From: Bacteroidota bacterium
GTDB lineage: Bacteria; Bacteroidota; Bacteroidia; Bacteroidales; Dysgonomonadaceae
Length of the DNA stretch: 64,000 bases
Direction of reading: 5' to 3'
Assembly: GCA_023388315.1 (NCBI GenBank)
Contig: JAEWGM010000043.1
Span: 124,001-188,000, forward strand
Each line of letters opens with the position of its first letter. The first letter of the stretch is position 1. The position numbers and the translations under genes are program-made. The notes below the pieces were generated by a model, which saw only the letters and a list, made by a program, of their open reading frames with translations, had not been told where the DNA came from and did not search any database. Below, piece by piece: positions 16,664 through 25,669 of the stretch.

Positions 16664-19600
16664 TTAAAATGTTACGTTAATACCTATAGAATTTGTCATT
16701 ACAACCGGATATCCGCTACCTCTTCCGGAAGGAATTTCAGGGTCCCATCCTTTTAAGAAGTTGGTAAGGGTAAATAGGTTTTGAGCGCTATAATAAACAC
16801 GAAGCCTGCTCAATCCCAAGTTCTCAATCAAATGCGAAGGTACATTGTATCCCAATTGCAGATTTTTTAACCGTAAATAATCGGTGCTTCTTAGCCAATA
16901 GCTTGTGGTGGATGTTTGAGGCATGCTTGGCCCGTTGATGTTTGCGATAAGGCGTGGAACGGTTGCATTTATATTGTTCTCATTCCAACGGTCTTTCCAT
17001 AAAATGGCAGGGCGTTGGGCATCGCCGTTGGGAGCACCAACTGCATCAAAATCCATATAGCCGTAACCACCTAATGTGCCTTGGAAGAGAGCTAAAAAGT
17101 CGAAGTTTTTATACCCTACATTGATGTTAAAGCCAAAGTTCATTGTTGGTGTTGAATTTCCTAAGATGGTTCTGTCGTCTGGTGTTACCTCATTGTCGCC
17201 GGTAACATCCACATAACGCAGATCACCGGGTTGAATTTGATTTCCATATACCTTGTTTGTTGCCCAGGAAGCAATATCAGCTTCGCTTTTGTACAAGCCA
17301 TCGGTTTTGTAACCATACCAAGCGTCTAATGACTCTCCGATACGGCGAATTTTACGTCCCGAAACAATTTCATTGGTTCCTGCCAATTGGGTGAGCTTGT
17401 TTTTATTATACGCAAAGTTACCGCCCACTCTGAAATCTATTTCTCCAAATCTGTCGCTATAATCCAAACTCACCTCAATTCCTCTGTTTTCCAGTTTGCC
17501 TACGTTGTCGAAGAATTTTTCTAATGCAAATTCATTTGGCGCGGGCACTTCCATAATAATACCGTCAGTATTTTTTTGATATACATCAACGGTGAGATTG
17601 AGCCTGTTGATAAATGTCGCGTCCAAACCAACACCATATGTTGTAGTTTTTTCCCACAAAAGTGCCGCATTCTTTGCCGCCACAATGGCTGCTCCCGAGT
17701 TAATCACACTGTTGAAAGGATAGTTTTTGCCCAAATCCAATGTCGGGATGGTGGGATAGTAAGCGTTGGTGCTGTTGTCGGCGCCCAGCGCGTCTTGATT
17801 ACCAAGTTGTCCCCAAGAAGCCCGAAGCTTTAAGTTGTCAATTGTGTTACGGGCATTTGCGAAGAAATCTTCTTCCGAAATGCGCCATCCGGCGGATATA
17901 GATGGAAACACGCCCACGCGCTTGTCGGAAGCAAAACGTGAGGATGCGTCGCGACGAACGTTGGCTTCAAAAAGATATTTTCCCATATAGTCATAATTGA
18001 CACGTCCGAAAAGTGACGTCATATTCAATTGGCGAGTATATCCTTCGTTGGTCATACCGCTGCTTGAACCGGCGTTGAGGTCTGTCAACTCCGTGCTTGG
18101 GAAGTTTTCACGATAGGCTTGTGTGCGTTTATATTCAAACGCTTCCGCATGATAGCCGGCTAATAGGGCTAAATTATGCACATTGTTAAATGTTTTGTTG
18201 TAATTTGCCGTCAAGTCCAAGGTGTTGCGTGTGCGGTCTTCAAAGCGCAGCGTTAGTTTAGTTGGGCCGTGGTACTTTGTGGGATTGTATTGAATTTCCT
18301 TATTCATCTCATTCCTGTCATCAGACGTGGTGCGATGCGAAACTAATGCCTTTACGTTAAATCCTTCAAATAAGTCTAACTGAATGGAGCCGATTCCAAC
18401 AAACGTTTTTCTTTGAATAGAAAGTTGAGGGCCTAAATCTATCCATGCAATGGGGTTTCCGTCAGAAATAGTTCCGTATGTTCCATCTTCATTTTTGTAT
18501 GGAATCCAAGGAGCAATGCGGTTTACTTGACGAATAATTTGGTCTAAACCGCCACCTACATAGGCGTTGTTAGGCTCGTGACGGTCCATTTGAGTGTAAG
18601 ATAAATTCAGGTTAGTGGTAATCCAATCCTTAGGGCGAACAGTTAAATTGGCGCGTCCGTTGTATTCTTGTTTGCCGGTGTGTTTAATAATTCCGTCTTG
18701 TTTTTGATAGTTCGCAGCAATGCGATAGTCGGCATATTCAGAACCACCCGAAACCGATAGGTTGTTGGTGGTTAAGAATCCTGAGCCGGAATATAGCAAG
18801 CCTTGCCAGTCTGTGTTGGGATGAGTAAATGGGCTGCTGCCATCACGGAATTTTCTGATGTCTTCAGCTGTAAACCTCGGATCTCTCCCGCCGTTAGCCA
18901 AAGCCTCATTATAGAGTTCGGCATAATCGGCTGAATTTACATACTCTGCCAAGCGGGTAGGTGCTTGCCAGCCAAAGTCACCTGAGTAAGTAATTATAGG
19001 TTTTCCTGATCTTCCTGATTTTGTGGTAATCAGTATAACGCCGTTTGCCGCTTTTGATCCATAAATAGCAGCGGATGCAGCGTCTTTCAGTACGGAAATA
19101 TTGGCAATGTCGTTGGCTTGCACATCGTTCATAGACGCTTCAACTCCATCAATTAACACCATTGGTGCAGCGCTGTTAAGTGTTCCCACACCGCGCACAC
19201 GAATGACACCACCATCGGCTCCGGGCAACCCCGATTGCTGATTCACAGAAACTCCGGGTAGTAGTCCTGCTAATCCTGCTGAAACGCTTGTCATTGGGCG
19301 GTTTTCAAGCATTCTGCTATCGATAGAAGCTACCGATCCGGTTAAGTTTACTTTACGTTGTGTTCCAAAACCTACAACTACTACCTCGTCCAATAGCTCT
19401 GTATCAGATACCATTATTACATTAATGGTTGTGCGTCCGTTTACCGGAATGGTTTGTGTTTGCATGCCAACGTAGCTGAATACCAAATTAGCATCTGCGG
19501 GCACATTGTTTAATACATAATTTCCATCGAAATCGGTAGTGGTACCGGTGGTAGCATTACCTTCTACAATAATGGTTGCTCCAATCACGGTTTCACCCGT

Positions 19601-19717
19601 ATCATCCGTAACTGTGCCCTGCACATTTACATTTTGAGCAAACAGACTTAAAGACATAGTCCACACCATAGTGAACAAAAGTCTTTTCCACATAGAATTT
19701 GAATGTCCTTTTTTCAT
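16664..19717 (-). CDS. SusC/RagA-family TonB-linked outer-membrane transporter
   Basis: 1017 residues. After the signal peptide (ending LSLFAQ) there is a carboxypeptidase-like N-terminal domain (VQGTVTDDTGETVIGATI, about residues 30-110), the TonB-box region LDEVVVVGFGTQRKVNLTGSV, a plug with VRGVGTLNSAAPMVLIDGVEA and NISVLKDAASAAIYGSKAANGVILITTK, and a 22-strand barrel ending in VTF. It imports glycan fragments into the periplasm using TonB energy. The substrate is inferred from neighbouring fucose and GalNAc enzymes. Leader RNA of about 140 bases from the -7 box at 19860. Confidence 0.96.
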   Translation of the reverse strand: MKKGHSNSMWKRLLFTMVWTMSLSLFAQNVNVQGTVTDDTGETVIGATIIVEGNATTGTTTDFDGNYVLNNVPADANLVFSYVGMQTQTIPVNGRTTINVIMVSDTELLDEVVVVGFGTQRKVNLTGSVASIDSRMLENRPMTSVSAGLAGLLPGVSVNQQSGLPGADGGVIRVRGVGTLNSAAPMVLIDGVEASMNDVQANDIANISVLKDAASAAIYGSKAANGVILITTKSGRSGKPIITYSGDFGWQAPTRLAEYVNSADYAELYNEALANGGRDPRFTAEDIRKFRDGSSPFTHPNTDWQGLLYSGSGFLTTNNLSVSGGSEYADYRIAANYQKQDGIIKHTGKQEYNGRANLTVRPKDWITTNLNLSYTQMDRHEPNNAYVGGGLDQIIRQVNRIAPWIPYKNEDGTYGTISDGNPIAWIDLGPQLSIQRKTFVGIGSIQLDLFEGFNVKALVSHRTTSDDRNEMNKEIQYNPTKYHGPTKLTLRFEDRTRNTLDLTANYNKTFNNVHNLALLAGYHAEAFEYKRTQAYRENFPSTELTDLNAGSSSGMTNEGYTRQLNMTSLFGRVNYDYMGKYLFEANVRRDASSRFASDKRVGVFPSISAGWRISEEDFFANARNTIDNLKLRASWGQLGNQDALGADNSTNAYYPTIPTLDLGKNYPFNSVINSGAAIVAAKNAALLWEKTTTYGVGLDATFINRLNLTVDVYQKNTDGIIMEVPAPNEFALEKFFDNVGKLENRGIEVSLDYSDRFGEIDFRVGGNFAYNKNKLTQLAGTNEIVSGRKIRRIGESLDAWYGYKTDGLYKSEADIASWATNKVYGNQIQPGDLRYVDVTGDNEVTPDDRTILGNSTPTMNFGFNINVGYKNFDFLALFQGTLGGYGYMDFDAVGAPNGDAQRPAILWKDRWNENNINATVPRLIANINGPSMPQTSTTSYWLRSTDYLRLKNLQLGYNVPSHLIENLGLSRLRVYYSAQNLFTLTNFLKGWDPEIPSGRGSGYPVVMTNSIGINVTF

Positions 19718-19859
19718 TCTTCTCTCATTTTAAAATTAATTAATATTGGCTGTGCTTAATACCTGTTTCTTTTTTAAGCGCGGCTGGGTTTATTAAGTTG
19801 TTGAAATACAGTAGCTGTTAAAATAATCTTCTGTGATGTGCCGTGCTGTATTGAGTGCG

Positions 19860-19867
19860 CAAATTTA
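19860..19867 (-). promoter_or_regulatory. -7 box TAAATTTG for susC
   Basis: Matches TAnnTTTG. No clear -33 TTTG partner, which fits a promoter needing or controlled by a regulator. Confidence 0.6.
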
Positions 19868-19897
19868 GTAATAATTTATTAACCAGTAGAAAAATAT

Positions 19898-19917
19898 AAT
19901 ATGTTATAAAACATATT
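19898..19917. promoter_or_regulatory. 20-bp palindrome upstream of susC promoter, candidate operator
   Basis: aatatgtt-ataa-aacatatt, a perfect 8-4-8 inverted repeat starting 31 bp from the end of the -7 box. The core tatgtt-N4-aacata recurs at the same distance upstream of the GntR regulator promoter (24532-24551). Confidence 0.55.
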
Positions 19918-19945
19918 TAGTGTTGAAACTACACCTTTATAATAA

Positions 19946-19976
19946 ATTAGCCCTGCCGGGAGAGGGCAGGGCTAAT
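19946..19976 (-). terminator. Rho-independent terminator after the GH109 gene
   Basis: attagccctgcc pairs perfectly with ggcagggctaat around gggagag (12-bp stem). On the minus strand a T-rich stretch follows. The rest of 19718-20049 is the susC leader and promoter region plus about 70 bp of trailer; no gene seen. Confidence 0.85.
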
Positions 19977-20049
19977 CTTAAATGATAAATTAGGATTTCA
20001 GAAAATATTGTAAGACGCAGGCATTGCGGGTCTACGAATACTTTTCTCC

Positions 20050-21465
20050 TTAATTGCTAAATGCGTGACGATAACCTTGTATATCGTTCCAATGTCCACG
20101 TGTAAAATCGGGGATGGCAACGGGAGCCGAGTTGTTCTCAAGCGACAATGCGGTGAGCGGGGCTAAGCAGCACCATTCCGCCAAGTCGTATACGTCCATG
20201 TCTAATGGAAGCCCGTTTTGCAAGCAATATACTAAGCGATAGTCCATAATAAAGTCCATACCGCCGTGGCCGCCTACTCTTTTAGCTTGTTCTTCCAACT
20301 CCACGTGGATGGGGTGTTTGTATTTTTCCATCAACGATGCTTTTACTTCGTCCGAAACATAAGAGTGTGCCGAGAGATTTTCGTGATTGGGCACACTGCC
20401 GTCGTTTTCAACCGCGGTGGGTTTAAGCGCGTAGCCCGATACCGGATATTTGCTGGCAAAACCTTCGGTGCCTTGTACAAGATACATGCGGCTGTATGGA
20501 CGTGGTGAAGCCACATCGTGCTGAATGTGAATGGTTTTTCCCTTTTCTGTTTTTATCATCGTCATCGTGTGTTGTCCGTTTTTGAAATCGGTAACCTCTT
20601 CGCCTCTTTTTTCTTTCAGATAAGCGGGAATGCTCACCGGTTTGCTGTCCATGGCAACCAAATAGTTCATTTTGTCTCCACGATGGATATCAAGAGCCTG
20701 ACAAGCCGGCCCCATACCGTGCGTGGCATATACATCGCCGCGATGCTCTTTGTTGTACTGCAAACGCCAATCACCTTCATATGAATCCCAGAAATCTTCG
20801 AGTTGGTGAATGTAGGCGCCTTCGGCGTAAAGCACTTCGCCCAATACGCCTTGTTGCACCATATTGAGTGTTGTGAGTTCAAAAAAGTCATACACGCAGT
20901 TTTCCAATTGCATGCAGTGCTTTTGGGTGCGCTCGGCGGTGTTGATTACATCCCAAATTTCTTCCATCGTCATAACCGCGGGAACTTCACACGCAACGTG
21001 TTTGCCTTGTTCCATCGCGTAAATCATCATAGGCGCGTGGCGTTTCCAATCGGTTGCGATGTACACTAAATCGATATCGTCTCTTTGGCAAAGTTCTTTC
21101 CACGCGTCTTCGCTTCCGCTATATTCCGCAGCACGAGGAAGCCCGGCCTCATCCAAAATGGTTTGTGTGCGCTCTACTCTGTCGGCGTGTAAGTCGCAAA
21201 GAGCCACTACTTTGGTTCCGGGAATGTGAGTGAAACGGCGTACGGCTCCGGGGCCACGCATTCCCAATCCGATGAATCCTACGCGCACGGTGTCCATTTT
21301 AGGAGTAGTTAAGCCCAATACGTGCTTTTGGCCGCTGGGTCGTGCCGGAATAGTTACTTCCAGAGGTTGAACGGTTTTTGTTCCCGTTGTTTGGTTCGCG
21401 TTGTTGGTGCAGGATAAAAGCGCTGCAGCCATTAACGCCAATGATAACTTGAAAAAATTCTTCAT
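20050..21465 (-). CDS. GH109-type alpha-N-acetylgalactosaminidase (Gfo/Idh/MocA fold), lipoprotein
   Basis: 471 residues with lipobox LLSC near residue 19. NAD-binding Rossmann motif VGFIGLGMRGPGAV (about 62-75), then the GH109 phrases GKHVACEVPAVMTMEEIW, MQLENCVYDF, GAYIHQLED, YATHGMGPACQALDIHRGD and VGGHGGMDFIMDYRLV with C-terminal IPDFTRGHW. These parallel the characterised A-antigen-cleaving enzyme of Elizabethkingia, including the Glu, Tyr/His and Tyr-x-x-His residues around the NAD+ site. The enzyme removes terminal alpha-GalNAc by an oxidation-elimination route with bound NAD+. It has its own promoter and terminator. A plain dehydrogenase of the same fold is the alternative. Confidence 0.85.
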   Translation of the reverse strand: MKNFFKLSLALMAAALLSCTNNANQTTGTKTVQPLEVTIPARPSGQKHVLGLTTPKMDTVRVGFIGLGMRGPGAVRRFTHIPGTKVVALCDLHADRVERTQTILDEAGLPRAAEYSGSEDAWKELCQRDDIDLVYIATDWKRHAPMMIYAMEQGKHVACEVPAVMTMEEIWDVINTAERTQKHCMQLENCVYDFFELTTLNMVQQGVLGEVLYAEGAYIHQLEDFWDSYEGDWRLQYNKEHRGDVYATHGMGPACQALDIHRGDKMNYLVAMDSKPVSIPAYLKEKRGEEVTDFKNGQHTMTMIKTEKGKTIHIQHDVASPRPYSRMYLVQGTEGFASKYPVSGYALKPTAVENDGSVPNHENLSAHSYVSDEVKASLMEKYKHPIHVELEEQAKRVGGHGGMDFIMDYRLVYCLQNGLPLDMDVYDLAEWCCLAPLTALSLENNSAPVAIPDFTRGHWNDIQGYRHAFSN

Positions 21466-21552
21466 TTCTTTTTTTAATTTAATGGGTTATTGTTATATGT
21501 GAATTATTGTTTGTTAGTCTAATAAAGGAATTGGAGTGGATACTCAGAAGTG

Positions 21553-21560
21553 CAAAGATA
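21553..21560 (-). promoter_or_regulatory. -7 box TATCTTTG for the GH109 gene
   Basis: Lies 88 bp upstream of the GH109 ATG, between it and fucI. No copy of the tatgtt palindrome is seen here. Confidence 0.6.
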
Positions 21561-21631
21561 ATCATCGCATGCCAAGATTTTAGAAACTGTTTTGATTTTT
21601 TGTTATTTTCGCATCCATCCAACAATATTCT

Positions 21632-23401
21632 TTATTTGTAAATGGGGCCGAAGTTTGCACACGCCCTGTAATCGCTGCCTTCTTTGTCCATTCCGAAAGC
21701 GTTCCACGCCGCCGGACGAAAAATTTCATCTTCGTCCACATTGTGCATACAAACCGGAATGCGAAGAATGGAAGCGAGCGTAATCAAATCTTGTCCGATA
21801 TGTCCGTAGCTGATGGCTCCATGGTTGGCGCCCCAATTGTTCATCACCGCATATACGCTTTTGAAGGCGGGCTTATCGGTAAGCCTTGGTACGAACCACG
21901 TGGTGGGCCAGGTTTGGTCGGTGCGCTCGTTGAGCGTTTTGTGAACGTCTTCATCCAGTTCAACTGTCCATCCTTCGGCAATTTGAAGCACGGGGCCTTG
22001 ACCTTTCACCAAGTTTAAGCGCGACATGGTAACGGGCATCCCGCCTTCTGAAAGGAAATTCGACGAAAAACCGCCTCCTCTGAAATAATCGCGGTTTGCG
22101 GGGCACCAGTTTGTTGCTGCCAAGCAAGCCTCCGCTTCGCTTTTTGTTATCTCCCAGAATGGTTTCATAGCCGGTTTGCCGTCTTTTTTCTGCTTTCCGG
22201 TTGCGTCTAATGTGGTGGCGCCAGAATTGATAAGGTGAATGATTCCGTCCTTGGCCTTTCCGGTCAGTTCTTTTCCTGTAACGCGTTTTACCGATTTGGG
22301 GCTCCAGTATGTTCTCACATCCGAAAAAATTTGAGATGTGTTGGTGAGTAAATGTCCGAAAAGCATAGCAACGCCGTTGCATGCATCGTTTTCGGTGGCA
22401 ACAATATACGCTTGGCGTATTCCGTTCCAGTCAAACGAAGAGCAAAGCAGTGCTTCGGTAAAATCGCCGTTTGGTTTGTAGTCGGTCCATTGTCGTTGTC
22501 CCTGAAAACCGGCAGCGATAGCATTGTGTCCAATGGCTTCTTCCTTGAATCCCATTTTTTCCAGCTTTTCGTTTCCGGTCATTAAATCGCGAATGATGAG
22601 GGTCATTTTTACCACGAATTCCCAATCGGCATCTTTTTCTTCGCGCGATTTTACTTTATCGGAACGATTTAAATCCTTGGCTTCATTTGGAATGCAGTAT
22701 TTTTTTGTCCATTCCATTGCCTTGGCAAACTCTTCCTTGTCGTAAATGCCTTCTTCCATCCGACGAAGAATTTCCACCGATTCCACTTGTTCGTTGCGCA
22801 TCCTCAAATAATCTTGGAAGAAATTGGGGTCAACAATGGAGCCGGCAATTCCCATTGATACGCTTCCAATCGACAGATATGATTTTCCGCGCATGGTTGC
22901 CACGGCTTGGGCGGCCCGTGCAAAGCGAAGCAGTTTTTCGGCCACGTCATCGGGGATGGAGTTGTCGTCGAGGTCTTGCACTTCTTGTCCGTAAATACCG
23001 AATGCGGGTAATCCTTTTTGTGCGTGCGCGGCCAATACCGCTGCCAAATACACTGCGCCGGGGCGTTCGGTACCGTTGAATCCCCACACGGCTTTTGGGT
23101 AGTGCGGGTTCATGTCCATTGTTTCGGAGCCGTAGCACCAGCACGATGTTACGGTGATGGTGGCACCCACGCCTTCGCGTTCAAATTTCGCGGCACACGC
23201 TGCACTTTCGCCTACCCGCCCGATGGTTGTGTCGGCAATCACGCACTCCACGGGACTTCCGTCGCCGTTTTTAAGATTGGAACTGATTAACTTGGCAACA
23301 GTTTTTGCCAAGTTCATTGTCTTTTCTTCGAGGCTTTCTCTCACGCCTCCTTGTCGCCCATCAATAGTGGGGCGGATACCGATTTTTGGATAATTTTTCA
23401 T
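21632..23401 (-). CDS. fucI: L-fucose isomerase
   Basis: 589 residues, normal length. It interconverts L-fucose and L-fuculose in the cytoplasm, the first step of fucose catabolism. Signature phrases: PKIGIRPTIDGRQGGVRESLEEKT at the start, SCWCYGSETMDMNP, RPGAVYLAAVLAAH, SYLSIGSVSMGIAGS and the metal-site region GFQGQRQWTDYKPNGDF, with NNWGANHGAISYGHIG near the C-terminus. It sits 50 bp downstream of the GntR gene, so the two are probably one transcript. fucA, fucK and fucP are not in this window. Confidence 0.96.
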   Translation of the reverse strand: MKNYPKIGIRPTIDGRQGGVRESLEEKTMNLAKTVAKLISSNLKNGDGSPVECVIADTTIGRVGESAACAAKFEREGVGATITVTSCWCYGSETMDMNPHYPKAVWGFNGTERPGAVYLAAVLAAHAQKGLPAFGIYGQEVQDLDDNSIPDDVAEKLLRFARAAQAVATMRGKSYLSIGSVSMGIAGSIVDPNFFQDYLRMRNEQVESVEILRRMEEGIYDKEEFAKAMEWTKKYCIPNEAKDLNRSDKVKSREEKDADWEFVVKMTLIIRDLMTGNEKLEKMGFKEEAIGHNAIAAGFQGQRQWTDYKPNGDFTEALLCSSFDWNGIRQAYIVATENDACNGVAMLFGHLLTNTSQIFSDVRTYWSPKSVKRVTGKELTGKAKDGIIHLINSGATTLDATGKQKKDGKPAMKPFWEITKSEAEACLAATNWCPANRDYFRGGGFSSNFLSEGGMPVTMSRLNLVKGQGPVLQIAEGWTVELDEDVHKTLNERTDQTWPTTWFVPRLTDKPAFKSVYAVMNNWGANHGAISYGHIGQDLITLASILRIPVCMHNVDEDEIFRPAAWNAFGMDKEGSDYRACANFGPIYK

Positions 23402-23451
23402 TTTATAGTTGGTTTCTTATATTCAGGAATATGCGGAGTTCGCTTAAAACG

Positions 23452-24435
23452 CTAAAAAGAGTCTCTTTTAATGATTTTCGTCGGCAGATACATTCGTAAA
23501 GGTTTTTCCTGTAATACAAATTTTGCCGCTTTTTCGCCCATCTCTTCCCAATCTATGCCGATGCTGGAAATGCCGTTCTCAATTACTTCGTAAAAGGGGT
23601 TTTCGTTGTATGCCAAAATGCCATAATCGATGCCCGGTTTTAGAAGGCCGTTTTTTCCTGCTTTTATTATTTTCACCAAATCGGTTTGTTTAATAATGAT
23701 ATAAAAAGCATTTTTTTTGATAGAAAAGTCCGGCCCTATCTCATCTATAATCTCACAAATGAGATTGTTTTTCGCACAAAACCGGGTGAAAAATTCCGTA
23801 CTGCTGCGGGGATGCTGATGTTCTTTGTTCATCACAAAAACCAGTTCCGTGTATTTTCTCAGGTCATCGATAATGGTTTGCAAGGCATCGGTGAATGCTT
23901 TATCGAAATCCTGGCACAGATAATAATATTCGCTTTTATCGAACTTGCCGAAGTCCAGCAAAAGGAGTCTTTTCTTGTCAATTTTTGAGAGGATATCGGA
24001 GAATTTTTCATTATGATAATTCATAATGATGTATTTATTGTATTTACCTACTGAGTTTTGTACAATTTCGTTGAAGAACCTCTCGTTATATTGATGGAAC
24101 CATAAATCGATTTTATGTGACTGCTGTATTTTGGAATTGAGCGTGTTGTAAAACGCTTCTTTAAAGGGTGAATATTCATCGAGCAACAAAAGAACGCTTT
24201 TTTGAGCCGAAGCAACAAAATATCCTTTTCCGGGCACCGAGTCAATAACTCCACGAGCTTTCAATTCCAAAAATGCTTTAAAAATGGTGTCTCTGGAGAC
24301 ATTGTACTTGCTTTTAAGTGCATTGATGGAGGGCAGATTTTCGCCTTCTTTGTATTTTTCCGAAGCGATTGCGTCCAGCGTTATGTCTATCATTTGCTGT
24401 ACTTTAGTGGTTTTGTAATTGAATTGATGCTTCAT
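23452..24435 (-). CDS. GntR-family regulator, probable fucose regulator (FucR-like)
   Basis: About 327 residues from ATG 24435; the longer reading runs back through the promoter. N-terminal winged helix (residues 1-75) with YKEGENLPSINALKSKYNVSRDTIFKAFLELKARGVIDSVPGKGYFV, followed by a LacI-type periplasmic-binding-like effector domain (about 80-320; GIDYGILAYNENPFYEVIENGISSIGID). This architecture matches FucR of Bacteroides, which controls fucose genes. It is transcribed ahead of fucI. Two palindromes in its own promoter suggest autoregulation. Confidence 0.85.
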   Translation of the reverse strand: MKHQFNYKTTKVQQMIDITLDAIASEKYKEGENLPSINALKSKYNVSRDTIFKAFLELKARGVIDSVPGKGYFVASAQKSVLLLLDEYSPFKEAFYNTLNSKIQQSHKIDLWFHQYNERFFNEIVQNSVGKYNKYIIMNYHNEKFSDILSKIDKKRLLLLDFGKFDKSEYYYLCQDFDKAFTDALQTIIDDLRKYTELVFVMNKEHQHPRSSTEFFTRFCAKNNLICEIIDEIGPDFSIKKNAFYIIIKQTDLVKIIKAGKNGLLKPGIDYGILAYNENPFYEVIENGISSIGIDWEEMGEKAAKFVLQEKPLRMYLPTKIIKRDSF

Positions 24436-24493
24436 TTTTTTCTTTTTAATGAACTTTTGTGCTTGTTGTTTTCTGTACTGTTCTGTGCTGATG

Positions 24494-24501
24494 CAAAAGT
24501 A
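24494..24501 (-). promoter_or_regulatory. -7 box TACTTTTG for the regulator-fucI operon
   Basis: Matches TAnnTTTG, 58 bp upstream of ATG 24435, and rules out the longer ORF start. Confidence 0.65.
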
Positions 24502-24506
24502 TATAC

Positions 24507-24520
24507 TTACTCGCGAGTAA
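24507..24520. promoter_or_regulatory. 14-bp perfect palindrome inside the regulator promoter
   Basis: ttactcgcgagtaa lies directly upstream of the -7 box, where a bound repressor would block polymerase. Not seen at susC. Confidence 0.45.
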
Positions 24521-24531
24521 AAAAATATTTT

Positions 24532-24551
24532 TTTATGTTTTACAACATAAA
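24532..24551. promoter_or_regulatory. 20-bp palindrome, candidate operator shared with susC
   Basis: tttatgtt-ttac-aacataaa, an 8-4-8 inverted repeat beginning 31 bp from the end of the -7 box, the same spacing as at susC. Confidence 0.55.
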
Positions 24552-24581
24552 TAAAAAATTTATTTGAAAACCCACCGGGTG

Positions 24582-24602
24582 AAGCGATTTTCAAAATCGC
24601 TT
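24582..24602. repeat. 21-bp perfect hairpin in the gap upstream of the regulator
   Basis: aagcgatttt-c-aaaatcgctt. The surrounding gap 24552-24750 contains no gene; it also has a looser inverted repeat (aaacttt/aaagttt near 24646-24660). It looks like decayed repeat DNA. Confidence 0.4.
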
Positions 24603-24750
24603 TGGAGTAGATAAACGTAGTTTAATTTGCTTGGCTAATGAAAACTTTATCAAAGTTTCGAACTGTGACAAAGTTGATGCCATTCAAATAAACGCCTCTA
24701 TCTTGTGAGTGATTTTGAAACCGTTCCGTTCCCTTTTTCCATAAAAAATA

Positions 24751-24782
24751 ACCGGACAGGCTCTTCACAGGGTCTGTCCGGT
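24751..24782 (-). terminator. Terminator after the NigD-like gene
   Basis: accggacag pairs with ctgtccggt; on the minus strand the stem is followed by a T-rich tract. Confidence 0.75.
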
Positions 24783-24841
24783 TCTTGGAAAATCAAAAAG
24801 TCATATAAGAAATAGAACTAATTTAGTTATGGTTTTGTAAT

Positions 24842-25585
24842 TTAATAGTATTCGTTTGATGTAATTACCGGTATTGGCCTTTCAACGCCGGCCTGGTTTA
24901 TATCCAGTTGATTATACCTGTAAACCACATCAACTGTTTTTTCTCCTTCTGCTTCTTTCACTTTAATAGAAAGCGGAATGGAATCTTCGCCCTCTACCCT
25001 AAACGGTTTTAAATCGAAACAAACAAACCCTTCATAGAGCTTTGTGTTGGTGCTTTCGTAGGCGTTGTGCCTGAATTCCAACTCAATGGTATTTTGTTCT
25101 GAGGGTGATTCTTTTAACATGTTGTGAACGAGATTAATGGCGTGCGGTTTTACCCCTCCGTAATTAAACATAAAACTCACGTTTAAATAATCGCCGCCAA
25201 TCCACATATCGTTTATTTTTACCACATCATTTCCGATGCTGTCTTGGTTTTGCGCGTTGAGTTCAATGGCTTGTTTGGTGAGGATGTTCCAAATATCGTT
25301 CACTTTTATATAATGGTCGTAACCGTTCTTGGCGTCCGACAAAATGGTGTAATTCAAAAAAACACGCTGGTTGTAATTGGGAGAATATCGCACATCTGCG
25401 GCTGCCGGCCATAAGCGTTGGCCGTTATCCAGAATTAACGTGTAGGCGTTTTCTCCTTCGGGTTGCACGGTAGCCAAATCTATACGAAAATCGCCCAACG
25501 AATATTTAGCCTTGTCATCGCAAGAAATAAATACCGCTGAAAAAACCAATAATAGGATTCCAATGAAATGAAGCGTCTTTTTCAT
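24842..25585 (-). CDS. NigD-like lipoprotein
   Basis: About 247 residues from ATG 25585 (MKKTLHFIGILLLVFSAVFISC), lipobox at residue 23 followed by acidic DDK. Two beta domains: the N-terminal LDNGQRLWPAAADVRYSPNYNQRVFLNYTIL and the C-terminal part with DMWIGGDYLNVSFMFNYGG and FRHNAYESTNTKLYEGFVCFDLKPF. This is the NigD family, first noted in a Bacteroides bacteriocin-immunity context; its general role is unknown. It is monocistronic with a clear terminator. Confidence 0.8.
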   Translation of the reverse strand: MKKTLHFIGILLLVFSAVFISCDDKAKYSLGDFRIDLATVQPEGENAYTLILDNGQRLWPAAADVRYSPNYNQRVFLNYTILSDAKNGYDHYIKVNDIWNILTKQAIELNAQNQDSIGNDVVKINDMWIGGDYLNVSFMFNYGGVKPHAINLVHNMLKESPSEQNTIELEFRHNAYESTNTKLYEGFVCFDLKPFRVEGEDSIPLSIKVKEAEGEKTVDVVYRYNQLDINQAGVERPIPVITSNEYY

Positions 25586-25669
25586 ATAAATTGTCTTTGT
25601 ATAGTGTAAGATGCAAAAAATGAAAAAACGCTGCACGAAAAATGAAGTATTTTTCGAGTTTAACTTTGT

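Noticed and set aside
20050..21465. Ordinary sugar dehydrogenase of the Gfo/Idh/MocA family
   Set aside because: Lipoprotein signal and full-length matches to GH109 phrases (YATHGMGP, GGHGGMDF, IPDFTRGHW) favour a glycosidase; kept as the fallback.
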